Made by a program: the position numbers and the translations under genes. A stretch of 64,000 bases of DNA from Magicicada septendecula (lineage: Eukaryota > Arthropoda > Insecta > Hemiptera > Cicadidae). The stretch is taken from positions 690,174,268 to 690,238,267 of the forward strand of contig CM068367.1 in NCBI GenBank assembly GCA_034769895.1. Direction: 5' to 3'. Positions within the stretch are counted from its first letter, which is position 1; the number at the start of each line of letters is the position of its first letter. Below, one piece after another: positions 33,151 through 45,126 of the stretch. The notes under the pieces were generated by a model, which saw only the letters and a list, made by a program, of their open reading frames with translations, was not told the origin of the DNA and did not search any database.

Positions 33151-35410
33151 ATTGTTCTGCAGTGTAACAACTTGTATTGTATCACTGCCAATTTCAAAAG
33201 TCGCATTTTATATATGATTGACCATTATATATTTATAACATATTATTTAAATATTCCAAAAAAGTAATTTTTCAAAAATGTCTTATAAAAGAAACAAAGA
33301 GCATGTATTACTAATACATAAAGAAGATAATAAAATTTAATATTTTATTGTTTAATACATTTTAGTGCAAATAAGAATCTCAGTGACTTCACATTACAGT
33401 CTACTTGCAGACCTGAATACTGTTCTACTCCAGTACTTCCTTCATGTTCTGAAGTACTTGACACAAAGAAATTACTGATTATGGGATCTTCAAGCTTCAA
33501 CACATGTTCTTCAGTTTCAAGGTTTGTTTTAGTATTTTTAATTTGAGTTTCAGTTTTTTCAGCTAAGTGAAACTAAAACTTGTTTCTATTTCAGAACTAT
33601 GGGAAATATCATTCAATCAAAGCCTGTTTATGAAGGAAAGGGTGACAGTACATCATTATCTAGCAATCAAAACAGCAGGTTAGTATTCATATATATTGTT
33701 GATATGATAAATATAAACATATTGCAGATGTTAGTTCATTAAATTTTTAAAAACCCCAATAAATAAATTTTTGGTCGTTTATGAGTATCATAAGTTAATC
33801 AGTAGAGTGGCTCCAGAGCAGAGGTAGTAGTGACTCAGGTGGTTATTTTAAAATAATAGGCCAATACACATATTGCATACCCACTTATAAAATATTTCTT
33901 TATTTACAGAAAATAAAGTCAGTCAAATACTGTTACATAACTTTCAAAGTTTGAAAACTTACAGTAAAAATATACTCTACAGATTACAGACCCATTGGAG
34001 GTCTAGACTTCATTTAGAACAATTTGGGATTTCCGCATTGCAGAAATAACAGGGTATATAAGTTTACATGTAAATGATTCATTCTATACATAATACTGTC
34101 AAACTAACACAGAAAGTGTGGAAAGAAAACAACTTTCTCAACCATGCAGAGTAACTGACTTCACTATCTACAATTAAATGATTTTTTGTTGAAGACAAGT
34201 AAAATAACACACAATGGAGCAATTCAATATTGGGATTATATAATTCTGAGGAGCTCTCAAATTCTATAGTTCAAAATATCAGGCATACAGAACCATAGAC
34301 AATAGTCATGGAATATGATGGAAGCTTTTGATGATGGACTGATGCTCAGATTATGGATTACAATACAGTAAACTTGAATATGAAGTATATGTAAGTACAC
34401 AGACATAGCACTGTCTGGAGTTTTTAGTGAAAGTGGTGTTATGTTGACTGCAGCAATTTGGGCACAATGTGAAATTAAGTAGAGTTTGCTCACTCTTAGA
34501 CTGGATCCTAATGTAAACAAAGCCACATGCTTGTACTTGAACCGGCTTAGAAAACTTTTTTTAAAAATACAATTGTGATTAATACCACTAAAAATAAGTT
34601 TAATGATTTTATACATCTTTGGATTTTTGAAAGCTTTAACTTTGTACTGCACATGCCTCTGTGTTGTATCATTCCACTTTGTTTACATCAGGACCCACAC
34701 TAAGAATAAACAAACTTTAGTTATTTGATAACCACTATTATTACTAGCTTTTAGTTACACTGTTCAGTTATTAGTGATATATTGTGCATTTATGTTTAAC
34801 TGAATTATTCTATTTGTGAAAAACTATTAAGTTAAGTGAAAACTAACTTAGATGATTAAATACTCTGTGTTTTACTACAATAATGGCCATTGATAATTCA
34901 ACTATCATAAAGATCAACAATCACAAATAGTATGTTCAAATTGACAATCAGCATCTCTTTCTAAAGACCATACTTATTATACTATTTCTAACAATGGACA
35001 ATGACATCTTTCAAACCTTTCCACATTTGATGAGTTCTGGTTAAGTGTGTATTATTTAAATTATAGCCAAATTATGTTGCCTTCTTCTTCTTCTTCTTCA
35101 ATAACCACGTCATTAGTGCTATTTATTTATTATATTAATAGGCCTACATATATCATCATATGCTTTTTATATGCCTTTCCAGATCTAAATAAATATTGTC
35201 ATCTTTTGATGTTACATTCATTACTTTTATTATGTCCTGTATTAGCATTCATGTAGAGCTCTTTCAGCTTTATGCCAAGCATTGACCTTCCCATGCTTTT
35301 TTTAATCTTGCCCATTTTATTGATATTTCTTCTGGTAAGGATACACGTTTTGACACCATATGCAAAAAGAGTAAGAAAATCATGTATATTAAATACTTTA
35401 CTTTGAAGAA

Positions 35411-35457
<47 letters not shown>

Positions 35458-35868
35458 CCTATTATGAGTAGATATAAAACTGAACACAAAAAAGAATTAC
35501 ATAATTTAAAAGTAGATGATTTACTCTTTTTAATCATGAACAATTGAAAATAAATAGAGCAATATTTATTGTGATAACAAAAAGTATTTACCACAATAGG
35601 ACTTACTGCAATATTTAATTTTAAATGATTCAGACCCTGCTTACAAGGAAATAACCAAACTTTTACATTTGTAGACCTAATGATAGAAATTGGACAGTAG
35701 TGTCGAGATGCGCAGTAACAAACATCTTCTTGCGAGGCTAGCAAAATTTTCATTTACTTTGCACATGCACAGAACAGTTTTGTACAGTGTTCCGTAATGT
35801 GCACATCAGATTAAACAAACGTGGTGTATAGTTATGTATAAATTATACTGTGGCAACGAAACTATTTG
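33151..35868. other. AT-rich spacer with microsatellites
   Basis: No gene recognised. A TTC run lies at 35080-35099 and a TA run at 35407-35458. A few open frames exist but look like chance. Confidence 0.5.
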
Positions 35869-36010
35869 TTGTCTTGATTGTTCATCTCTTCTTTCACAGC
35901 ACTATCACTTTACTAAAAATGAACTTTATCTTGTGAAAAACTTACTTTTTTCGTCGGACGCGTTTCGGCTTAAGTATCCGCCTTCTTCAGCTTTTTGGTC
36001 AGACTGCCAT
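35869..36010 (-). repeat. Short repeat with hammerhead-like core, copy 1
   Basis: Shares TCTTGATTNTTCATCTCTTC, CACAGCACTA and the CTGAAGA..GCCGAAACGCGT motif with the copy at 44948-45126. The core (35962-35990, minus strand) is CTGAAGA, one extra A, a GGC/GCC stem with a GGATACTTAA loop, then GAAAC. Confidence 0.6.
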
Positions 36011-36429
36011 CATTTCGTAACGGTTTTTGTGTGGAAGGTGTAGTGGGGGTGGTGTGTGGAGGAAGGGGATTGGTGCAGGGATTCAACTTGATGTTTGTTT
36101 TTTGTAAAATTGTGTCAAAAAGTGTATGTGATTTATATTGTAATTGATCGTTGAGTATGTTGTTTGGTTGTGTTGTGTGGTGTTTATATTTCGTATTGTT
36201 CTAACTAAATTAGTTCTAACTATTTGTGTTAATCAATAAAAATTAGTTATACTATTATTATACTACTATTATTTATATTTAATCATTTAGTATAAATTAT
36301 AAAACAGAACATATTATTATATTTTACAAAACTTTTAATAAACTATTTCATAATTGTGCATGTATGTTTTAAATATTAGTGTGAAACATACTAATTACTA
36401 AATATGTCCCCCAAATTTTCTGAACTGAG
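36011..36429. other. AT-rich spacer, no gene
   Basis: Low-complexity GT- and AT-rich sequence, nothing recognised. Confidence 0.5.
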
Positions 36430-37770
36430 TTCAAAACACTGCATAGGCAGACTCATAAGGTTGTGTGGAATATGTACAATTTCATGAAGATAGATGCTGA
36501 AAGTGGGAAACTGTTGGATTTCTATAAGATACAAGAGTGTGTCGCAAAAGCGACAGTTATTTCTAACACCTCTGTGAGGAGAATAGTGAAGGAAGGTCAG
36601 CAGCTACACAATCCAGATGCAGAAGCGGGAATCCCATTTAGCAGACCAGGACAGAAACACCACGTTCATGAACTGGGCTTGACGATTTTGATAAAGGTGT
36701 AATTAGGAGAATCGTTAGGAATTTTTATAGTGAAGAAAAGTGTCTCCCAATGATAAAAAAGAAGTTACAAAAATTAAAAGAATCCAACAACTTAAAGATG
36801 GCAGTAGCAGCCTAAAAATTATCTTGAAGGAAATAGGCTATAGGCCAGTAAAACTAAAAGTAATTGACCTGTATTAACAGAAATTCATGATATAAGAGCT
36901 ATGAGAATACATTATTTACAAAGCATAAAACAATTTAGAGAAGAAGGCAGGGCCATAGTGTACCAGGATGAATCATGTTGGCCTCATAGTAGCCACACGT
37001 TTCCATATATTCCTGGATTGTGTTGTCCATGACGTGTCCATTGATTAACTAATTATAATACTACTGACTCGGAACACTAGGTTTTTTGGTAAAAAATGTA
37101 AAAAAAGCCTTGGTAAGGGTACAAGGAAAAAATTTTACTTTTTTACCAAAAAAATCTAGTGTTCCAAGTCAGTAGTATTATACTTATAATTAACTTCCAT
37201 ATACCTGGCATGATCAGATTAAATCTGGCAGCTATGTTGTTCCAGTTGCAAAAGGGTAAATATTAATTACTGTTCACACTGGCAGTCATTATGGGTTTGT
37301 TACAAACACACTGCTGATTGTTAATTCTAGCAAAAGACAAGAGATTACCATGATAACATGAACATGAATGCTGACAACTACAGACTTCGGATAAAAGCAA
37401 AATTAGTTCTAAATTTGCCCGCCAACAGTGTGTTAGTAATGGACAATGCCAGCTATCATAATGTACAGTTAGAAGAAACACCTGCTACTCTAATTCTATG
37501 GAAAGTGATATACGAAAGACTGGCTAACACAACACGCAATATCGTTCTGTCCTGATATGCTTAAAGCAGAACTTTATGAAATCTTTAAAATGTATAAATC
37601 AAAATGGTCAGAAATTATGTGGGATGATGTCTGTAACGTTTAATTTAAACGATGTCAAATCTTACATGAAGAAAGAATTTTAACTATGACTGCTGATGAT
37701 TGGGAAAAAAGATGTAAAAACATGTAAACAACTGAAAAAAATATCTGGAAAAGAAAGCTATGGTCGATAA
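36430..37770 (+). pseudogene. DDE_3-like transposase pseudogene
   Basis: Conserved pieces of an insect DDE transposase are in order: N-terminal helix (WNMYNFMK...QECVAKATVISNTSVRRIVKEG), the first-Asp block VYQDESCWPHSSHT near 36960, then after a foldback insertion YGFVTNTLLI, and the second-Asp block NSVLVMDNASYHNVQ near 37425. A C-terminal piece (MTADDWEKRCKNM) lies near 37690. Many stops and frameshifts are present. The region expected to hold the third acidic residue (LNPIE-type block) appears deleted. This is an old relic. Confidence 0.75.
37051..37192. mobile_element. Foldback MITE inside the DDE transposase relic
   Basis: Inverted arms of about 50 bp carry CTACTGACT(C/T)GGAACACTAG and TTTTTTGGTAAAAAA on both sides, around a short centre. 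It separates two halves of the transposase pseudogene, so it inserted later. A related single arm lies at 26594-26650. Confidence 0.75.
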
Positions 37771-38822
37771 AACAGATGCTTCATAAGCATACTTGTTAAT
37801 TTTTTTCTTATAATAACACAACTTGTATATTTGCAAAAGGAACATGAATGACCTGTAGTTTTCCAGTTTTGTCGGCTCACCTTTCTTAAAGCATAATACA
37901 CCCATTGCTTATTTCATACTATTAGAAACTGTTCATTTTCAAATCATTTGTTAAGACTGACAATACTTTCTTTAGTTCACTACATACTTCTTTTAACACT
38001 CCATGATTTTTCCTGGGCAATTTGTTATTTTTCATTTTCTTTAAAATTACTCTACCTCATTCTTGTTTTATCTCTTACCATGTCCTCTTCCTACTTAACA
38101 TTAAATAGGCTTTCTTTTAATTCATTAATATTATATTATAGACTTTCATAAAATTTTTGATCTGTATAACTTCTTACAGAAGGTCTCTGTAACCTTTGTA
38201 TTTCAACATTATCCTAAGTGCAGCAATCTGCCTTCCTCTCATCTTGGTTTTGTGACATTTCCCTCCTTTCTTTCCTATTCTGTGCCAAATTTCTTAACTG
38301 TTGCAAGTTTGTTTCATCAGTATTTCCTTCACTTACAATTGCCTTAGATTAGTTGTCAGCTCTTGCTAATATTACTCTCTTCTGAGCTTAGGTTTTGTGA
38401 ATAAATCAAACCAGTTTCCTTCCTTTATAATAAAAATGATGAAGATAGTTTTGAAGGAGTCAGATTAACAATTGATAGCAAACTGGCAGTTAAAGCGAAA
38501 ATTATATCACCATACCAAGTAGTGTTTCTTACTTAAGTATAAAAATCTTAAAAATTCATATAATTAAATTCTTTAAAACAGTTTCGTTAAGAAGTATTAA
38601 GTGTACTATTCATTATTTATTGAATACATAAAAAACATTTCATCCTGTTTATTAATAGTTATATTAAAAAAATAATTTGGTTGCAATTTGATTCCACCTT
38701 TATATGAATTAAGCTGCTGTTGTTTTTTCCCTTGTGTACACAAATAGAAGTTTTGTTGTAATCAGAACTGAGATAAAATTGGTTGTATGTTTAATAAAAA
38801 CAGTCAGGATTTTTAAGATTAA
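37771..38822. other. AT-rich spacer, no gene recognised
   Basis: T-rich sequence with several short open frames and no recognisable family. Confidence 0.5.
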
Positions 38823-38824
38823 TA

Positions 38825-40164
38825 CAGTAAAACCCGTTAAAATGCACCCGCTTATTTTGCTATCCCGTATAAGACACACTTGTTGCCTGGTCCCGGCACA
38901 TCTCATGTATAAATATATAAAAAAACTCATTTACTTTGCTCAAATCCCACATTATACACTGTTGTTCATTAAATGGAAAAACTTTTCAGTGTGGATTTGC
39001 ATAGAACCTACTGTCAAGTACAGTACTTTACTATAACTGTGGGAACATTTACTTCCCTCAGCCTTTATGTTCATGTTAATGCAATATAACTGAAAGCCAC
39101 CTGATCACTAGAACTGTAATAGAGGATGAATAAAAAACTGTCGCACTTACAAAATTATGAAAGCCGGACTCAAGATTCTGTAGTTCATAGACAACTGTCT
39201 CACCCACTCTAAGATTGTGGACCTCAAAAATCTGGAACTTGCCTTTTTAACCTCCATGTACAAGCAAGCTTCAGCCTATGTACCAAGATATAATAAAATT
39301 GCTCAAGTATTTGTATCACAAGTGGATTGTCCTGCAGTATCTGCAAGACATTGACAGTGGGGAATAAAACAGTATTACTCTTCCGGATGCTCTAAATGTT
39401 GTCAGTGCTGCATAGGAGAGAGTCCAGCCTGGCACAATTGCAAATTGCCTCAGAAAAGCTGGATTCAATAACGTAAGAAACTTGATTATATTAAAGTTTA
39501 TGTAATTTTCTGTGTCTGCAGTTACTGTCCTTTTTTAATTTATAGAGTTTCAATAATTCAGTCGCTCAATCTGATCCCTCTTCTGATCTAATCCATGAGA
39601 ATGAGGATTGGGATGCTGTGCGTGAAACATTGGGAGACATTAACTTGCAGGATTTAGTACCTGTAGACAATGGGCCAGTGACTTCAGAAATACCCGATGG
39701 AGATGATATATCATCGAAAACCATGCTGCAGGTGACAAAGATGGGGTTGGAGCAGAAGAATCACCTCCCACAGGGCAGGAAGTCCTCACAGTGCTAAGAC
39801 TCATAAGACAATTTATAACGTTTCTTCTGACAAATGTCAGTTGGTGTGAATTCATATTTGAACTGTACAGAATATGTGATTATTCACTGCACAGATCACA
39901 TTTGAGGCAAACAACTATAAATACATTTTTTTGAAAGAAGTAAATGAATATTTATGTGAAGTAAGTTGCTGAAACAGATTTGAAATCTTTAGTTAAAGTA
40001 TTGTACTTAAATGCAGTATTTTGATAAAAGTGCTAATGTATATGTGTGAAACATATGAATACATAATAATAAAGTATATGAATACACAATACACTTGGTC
40101 ATCTCCTGTTTAATATGCGGTTTTCACATGGTCCCTTGATGAGCGTTATAATGAGGTTTTACTG
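38825..40164 (+). mobile_element. pogo/Tigger-family DNA transposon relic
   Basis: Left end CAGTAAAACCCGTTAAAATG and right end, read in reverse complement, CAGTAAAACCTCATTATAACG; both are flanked by TA (38823-38824 and 40165-40166). Similar ends and the TA duplication are typical of pogo/Tigger. It is 1340 bp, shorter than a full Tigger, and holds only the C-terminal part of the transposase. Confidence 0.78.
39150..39800 (+). pseudogene. Tigger-type transposase C-terminal fragment
   Basis: Frame-broken text reads FIDNCLTHSKIVDLKNLELAF (the FIDN block holding a catalytic Asp), then a piece recalling the Tigger QPLDQG/IIKNL region, then TIANCLRKAGFN. After an intron-like gap (GTAAG at 39472 to TTTATAG at 39546) it continues FNNSVAQSDPSS...EDWDAVRETLGDIN. 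The tail is acidic as in Tigger proteins. Multiple stops and frame changes. Confidence 0.65.
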
Positions 40165-40368
40165 TACCATATATAGTTTAGATTTAGGATTACATATTAT
40201 AATATTTTGTAATCTGTTCCCTTCTTATATTTTATTTATGGTATGTGGTTATATGTTGAATAACGTTTTCTTTAACTGTAATAACGTTTTCTTTAACTGT
40301 AGTATGATTGTTGTCAGAATTAGTTCAGTTATATTATTGTTATTATTATATAAGTTTGTATATTGAAT

Positions 40369-40376
40369 GCCATTAC
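40369..40376 (+). repeat. hAT target site duplication GCCATTAC, left
   Basis: Exact 8-bp direct repeat with 43626-43633. Confidence 0.9.
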
Positions 40377-43300
40377 CAGTAGCGGTTCTAGCCTAGGGCC
40401 GGGGGTGCCCAGGCCCCCCAGATTTTTGCCTAAGTGGTATGTTATTAGATTTTAAAAAGTTTACAGTGAAAGTGTACAAGTGCGTTTGTTTTGATAAAAC
40501 CACTCAGCATGGGTGACTGTATAGTCATGTATGAAACTGCACACAATACGATGCATGATGACTTGCATACATGAAAAAGTTATCACTCAGAAATACGGTG
40601 TAACGTACATATCGGCTGAGCAGCACCAGATGTGTTTAAAGTCAGAAATGAACCGACGAGATCAGCAATGCTTGGTAAAAACGTGGGACAGAAAAAAATT
40701 GCTGGAAGCTTATCCGGTTAATTCAAATGCTAAGGCGCGAATGTCCAGTTAGCTGTTAGTTCTTACCAAGCATTGCTGATCTCATCGGTTCATCTCTGTT
40801 AAAGTAGGTATAAAATTCATTCGTTTGGAATTTGCAACACTGTTCACCAATGTTGTAAACATCAGCTGTTGTTTACCTCAGTTCTCCGTCTCATGAAGCC
40901 AACGAGAAAGACCAGACCCTGGCGCATGAAAATCACGTGATCTTAATACATGGGATTGTGAGCGTTAGTACATTAGCTGTGCGTCTCATTGCAGTGTGAA
41001 GTGTGATTGTTCTTTGGTGATAGTATTGGTGATTATGTTGATAACAAAACAATATGGCAAGTCGTCAAAGTAGTTTATTTAGTTTCTTCAACAGGAAAAG
41101 AAGTGGCGGTAACTGTACCGAAAGCACGGATAACACTTGTGTTACACCAACACCAAAACAAACTAAATATGCCGACGACGCTGTGAGTACGTCTAATATT
41201 GTGCCGTTATCTAGTGAGACATGTGTTAGTGTTCATAGTGCAGGAATTCCAAATGATATTAGCAAATCGATTCAAGACAGACCCCACCAACCTCGTACGT
41301 CCAATTTCAAGCAAACAATTATAAATAATAAAGTAAGAAGCTTTAACAGTGCGTGGTATGACAAGTTTAAGTTTATTGAGTACTCTGAGCAAAAGGATGC
41401 CATTTACTGCTTTCCTTGTCGCCACTTTGAGCCTATATCTGGAAACGCTGAATTAACTTTTACAAAACTTGGGTTTTCAAATTGGAAAAAAGTGGGTGAC
41501 AAACTTTTAAGACACAAAAAAAGTGAGTGCCACAAGCTGTCATTAATTAAATGGAACAGCTTTTTGATAAGTGAACAACATGGCACTATCACGTCTATGA
41601 TCAGTGCACAAAATAGAGATGAAATATTATGTAATCGGTCTGCTGTTGCCACTGCGGCTCGAGTGGCACTTGTATGTGCTAGACAGGACATAGGCCTAAG
41701 AGGTCACCGTGAGACTGAAAGTGATGATAAAAAATCAAATTTTGTGATAATGGGAAATTTTTTGGAAATCATAAAACTAGTAAAATTAGAGAGTGAAACG
41801 GGTAAAAATAATTTAGATAATTTGCCACGAAATGCTACTTACTTATCTAAGGATTCCCAAAACGAATTATTAGACGTGTTGGCTAATATTATATTAAAAC
41901 ATATTGTCAATGAAACCACATAAATATAATGATGCCCGATATTCTCATTGATTTTAGATGAAGCTAGAGGCTCCAGTAAATTAGAACAGATGTCTGCTTG
42001 TATTAGGTATGTTAGTCGAAATGGTGTTGAAGAACGGTTTGCAGGTTTCATTCAGTTAGATGAATTAAATGCTAGGGCTCTTTCTGATAAAGACTTGGAG
42101 CACCTTAGCTCGATTGGATTGGTCCCCGAGAAATGTATTGCACAGGCTTATGATGGAGCCTCAGTAATGTCTGGAGGTACAAATGGTGTTCAAAGTTTAT
42201 TTCGTAAAGCAGCTAAGAACCCGTGTGTCTACGTGCACTGCTATGCACATCGTGTAAACTTGGTACTAGTTGATGTTTCTAAGACAGTTGATATTGTTGG
42301 TGACACATTTGGTTTACTAAAGGCCATTTACGCATTTCAATCTGTCTCTTCATTGAGACATAATCAATTTATTAAAACACAAACAGAACTTTATCCCGGC
42401 AAAAGAAGTTTAGAACTACCATTACAGAGTGACACTCACTGGGTTTGCAAGTACAGAGGCATTAAGTATTTCCAACGTTGTTTTGCATCTGCCAAATCAG
42501 CACTTCAGTAGTTTGCAACTTCCAACAATAAATGAGAGGCTGCGGAAGCTAAGGGGTTGTTAATGCAGTTCTGTAAATTTAAAATTATATTTGTACTACA
42601 TATATTTAGTGACTTGCTAGAACTTACTAATGGTTTATCGATGATGCTACAACAAAAGGAAGTCGAATTTGGTACTGCTGTTAAAATAGTAAAGTCCATC
42701 ATTCTCACTCTGGAAGACAAAAGGTCGGATGATTATTTCAACCAAATTTGGGATAAATCAAGGGAGTTTGCTGAAAATGTAGACGTAGAAGAGCCAAAAG
42801 ACTTTAATACTAGGAAAACTGTAGTACCTAAAAAACTGAGTGACTACTATACAACATTAACCACTTGTTCATCTGAAGACCGGGACCGGGAAGTAGGCTC
42901 TCTTCCTTTGAAGACAAAATATAAGAAAGCTTACTTTCAAATTATAGATTCTATGAAAGAAGAATTCAGCTCTAGATTTCAGCAAAACGACTTTTTTTTT
43001 GTAATGCTGCAGACGCATGTAATCCCAAGAGTAATTCATTCCTGGATTTCAAGTATATTGAAGCATTTGCAGAAAAGTACGAGGCATTCTTTAAAAATAG
43101 AACCAAACTGAAATCAGAAGTTGATCTACTTAGGAACATGTTTCATGAAAACAACATGATTTCAGCTTCGACTACACAACTATTTTTTGAACTACAGAAA
43201 ATGGAGATTGTGTTTCCGCAACTATTAACATTAATAAAACTTGTATTGACTCTACCCGTGACATCAGTGACTGCAGAACATAGTTTCTCTTCTATGAAAT

Positions 43301-43625
43301 GTATAAAAACATATTTAAGGTCAACAATGAAGACAGACAGACTTTCGAATTTAACACTTCTCTCTATTGAGCGGGAGCTAAGTGAAAAATTGTTACAAGA
43401 TCTGGACGAAATAGTGAAGGAATTTTCAAAGATAGGCAACAGAAGACTCAATTTATAGGTAACGTACTATCATCATCTGCTCATATATTGTTTGTTATTC
43501 ATTTGCATATATATTGTTTCTTATTATGTATAATTACAAATTACTTTTCTTACGTGCAAATATTCTGTTTATTCCCATCTACTACGGTGGCCTCCCCCAC
43601 TTTACAAGCTCTAGAACCGCCACTG
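40377..43625 (+). mobile_element. hAT DNA transposon, 3249 bp
   Basis: Terminal inverted repeats CAGTAGCGGTTCTAG (left) and CAGTGGCGGTTCTAG (right, reverse complement) with an exact 8-bp duplication GCCATTAC on both sides, diagnostic for hAT. An internal inverted pair (40648-40678 against 40763-40793, built on GATCAGCAATGCTTGGTAA) lies before the gene. The transposase is broken. Confidence 0.93.
41054..43458 (+). pseudogene. hAT transposase (TTF-type zinc finger), broken
   Basis: N-terminal frame 41054-41923 has a TTF-type zinc-finger region (FNSAWYDKFKFIEYSEQKDAIYCFPCRHF). The DDE core follows with ILDEARGSSKLEQMSACIRY near 41945 and CIAQAYDGASVMSGGTNG near 42135. A C-terminal hAT dimerisation region (LTLPVTSVTAEHSFSSMKCIKTYLRS) lies near 43250. 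It recalls ZMYM1-like domesticated hAT genes but is interrupted at 41921, 42509 and between 43111 and 43138, so it is a dead transposase. Confidence 0.88.
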
Positions 43626-43633
43626 GCCATTAC

Positions 43634-44640
43634 TATAAATCTATAATACCATTACAAATTCCATTTTTTTTATAATGGAACGAAAGATTAAATTCTACCA
43701 TTGGCATAAGTTAATTTGATCTGACGGTGGCCTAGTTGAATAACATCACTCAATGTTGCTTCGGAATTATTTGTTTTAGTAATTGAATAACTTATGTTGA
43801 TATTATATTTAAGTACTCACTTTGAACGGAGATTATTCATTCGTGATGATAATGTTAACAAAATATTGTCGATAATAAAATTTAAAACGTTTGAATAGCT
43901 TCACTGCCGCCAGTGATGAGTGTTACCACCTGATCTCAGACAGTATCATAACCTCTGTTCGACTGCAAAAAAACTTTTTTACCTAATGAAAATAAATACA
44001 TGTTCCATTAATGTTGAAAAAGGCGATTTATTTATCATTCTATCTGATCTTATTAAAACAACCAATTCAGTTATCTTTGCTTTACAAGAAATCATTACAT
44101 TTTCTGAAACTAGTATCCCACGGTTGGTCATTGTATACAAATGTTTGGTCGACAAAATCGTCAACGTTCGTTTTAAACAATAGGTTCTTTGAAACTGCAA
44201 AATACGGAACTACAAGATGTCAATTGTTGCTATAAAGTCTAATAATAGGAGAGTGATTACATTAAATATAGAAAATCTTAAACTAATTTTGTTAAGTCCT
44301 CAAGACGACTGTCGTCTAACTTTGAGGTTAAACTGAGTTTCGAGGTTATACACAATTAACCTTGATTTGTGAATAAATATTTCTAACAATGAATAAATTT
44401 ACAATATTAATAAAGTTCAGAGTCAGTTTAGTGTTCATAATAGTTCATATGGTTCAATATGTTATATAAATTTATCGTATAGGTTGATAATTCTAGTAAG
44501 TATAATTGTCACTATACTTTCCTAAAATCACTTAATTGCAATATATTATACACTATGCAATTAGATATACACTGTTAAACCTTCAATAACTTTCGTTGTT
44601 TTATTATTCATAACACTTGATAACACTGAGTAACTTCGAG
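43634..44640. other. AT-rich spacer, no gene recognised
   Basis: Nothing recognised beyond short chance frames. Confidence 0.5.
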
Positions 44641-44649
44641 TAATTAGGT

Positions 44650-44900
44650 TAGAATGCCCCGTGTTTACATTCGAAACCCGCACTGCATTGTGGGTGAATC
44701 TAGCTTTAACCTAGCGCGGAGCTGTCCATCTGTAAGGCCGGTTACACACAGGGCGAATTTTCTTCCGCGCGGAAGATTTACCGCGCCGCTCAAAGAAATC
44801 GTCGTGTTTACACATTCGACGGTAAAATCGTCGTTGCCGTCATTAGCTGTCTGCAGTTGAATCTTCCGTTCCAAATGGCGAATATTCCATCGACGCTTTA
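44650..44900. repeat. GC-rich DNA-transposon-like fragment
   Basis: A GC-rich island with GGCCGGTTACACACAGGGCG and repeated CGCG motifs recalls subterminal sequence of insect PIF/Harbinger-type elements. No matching second end is found. Both strands have a 68-69-codon open frame here, which is a composition effect. Confidence 0.3.
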
Positions 44901-44947
44901 ATGTCCAACCTTACTTTGCTATTGATATTGTTAAAGCTTGTATTATT

Positions 44948-45126
44948 CTAGTTGTCTTGATTATTCATCTCTTCTTTCACAGCACTAACACTTAACTAAA
45001 AATCATGTAATCATGATCATGTAACAGACTCTGTTACCAAAGCTGAAGAAGGCGGATACTAAGCCGAAACGCGTACAATAAAATAGTAAGTTTTTCACAC
45101 GAAAAAAGTTCATTTTTAGTTAAGTT
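44948..45126 (+). repeat. Short repeat with hammerhead-like core, copy 2
   Basis: CTTAACTAAAAAT (about 44992) and ATTTTTAGTTAAG (about 45112) form an inverted pair. The core at 45043-45070 is CTGAAGA, A, GGC/GCC stem, GAAAC. Homologous to 35869-36010 with shared flanks. Confidence 0.6.

Noticed and set aside
34257-34652. 131-codon minus-strand frame
   Set aside because: No family recognised, flanked by AT-rich filler, and consistent with chance.
35199-35753. 184-codon minus-strand frame crossing a TA microsatellite
   Set aside because: It includes a Tyr-Ile repeat encoded by the TA run and has no domain.
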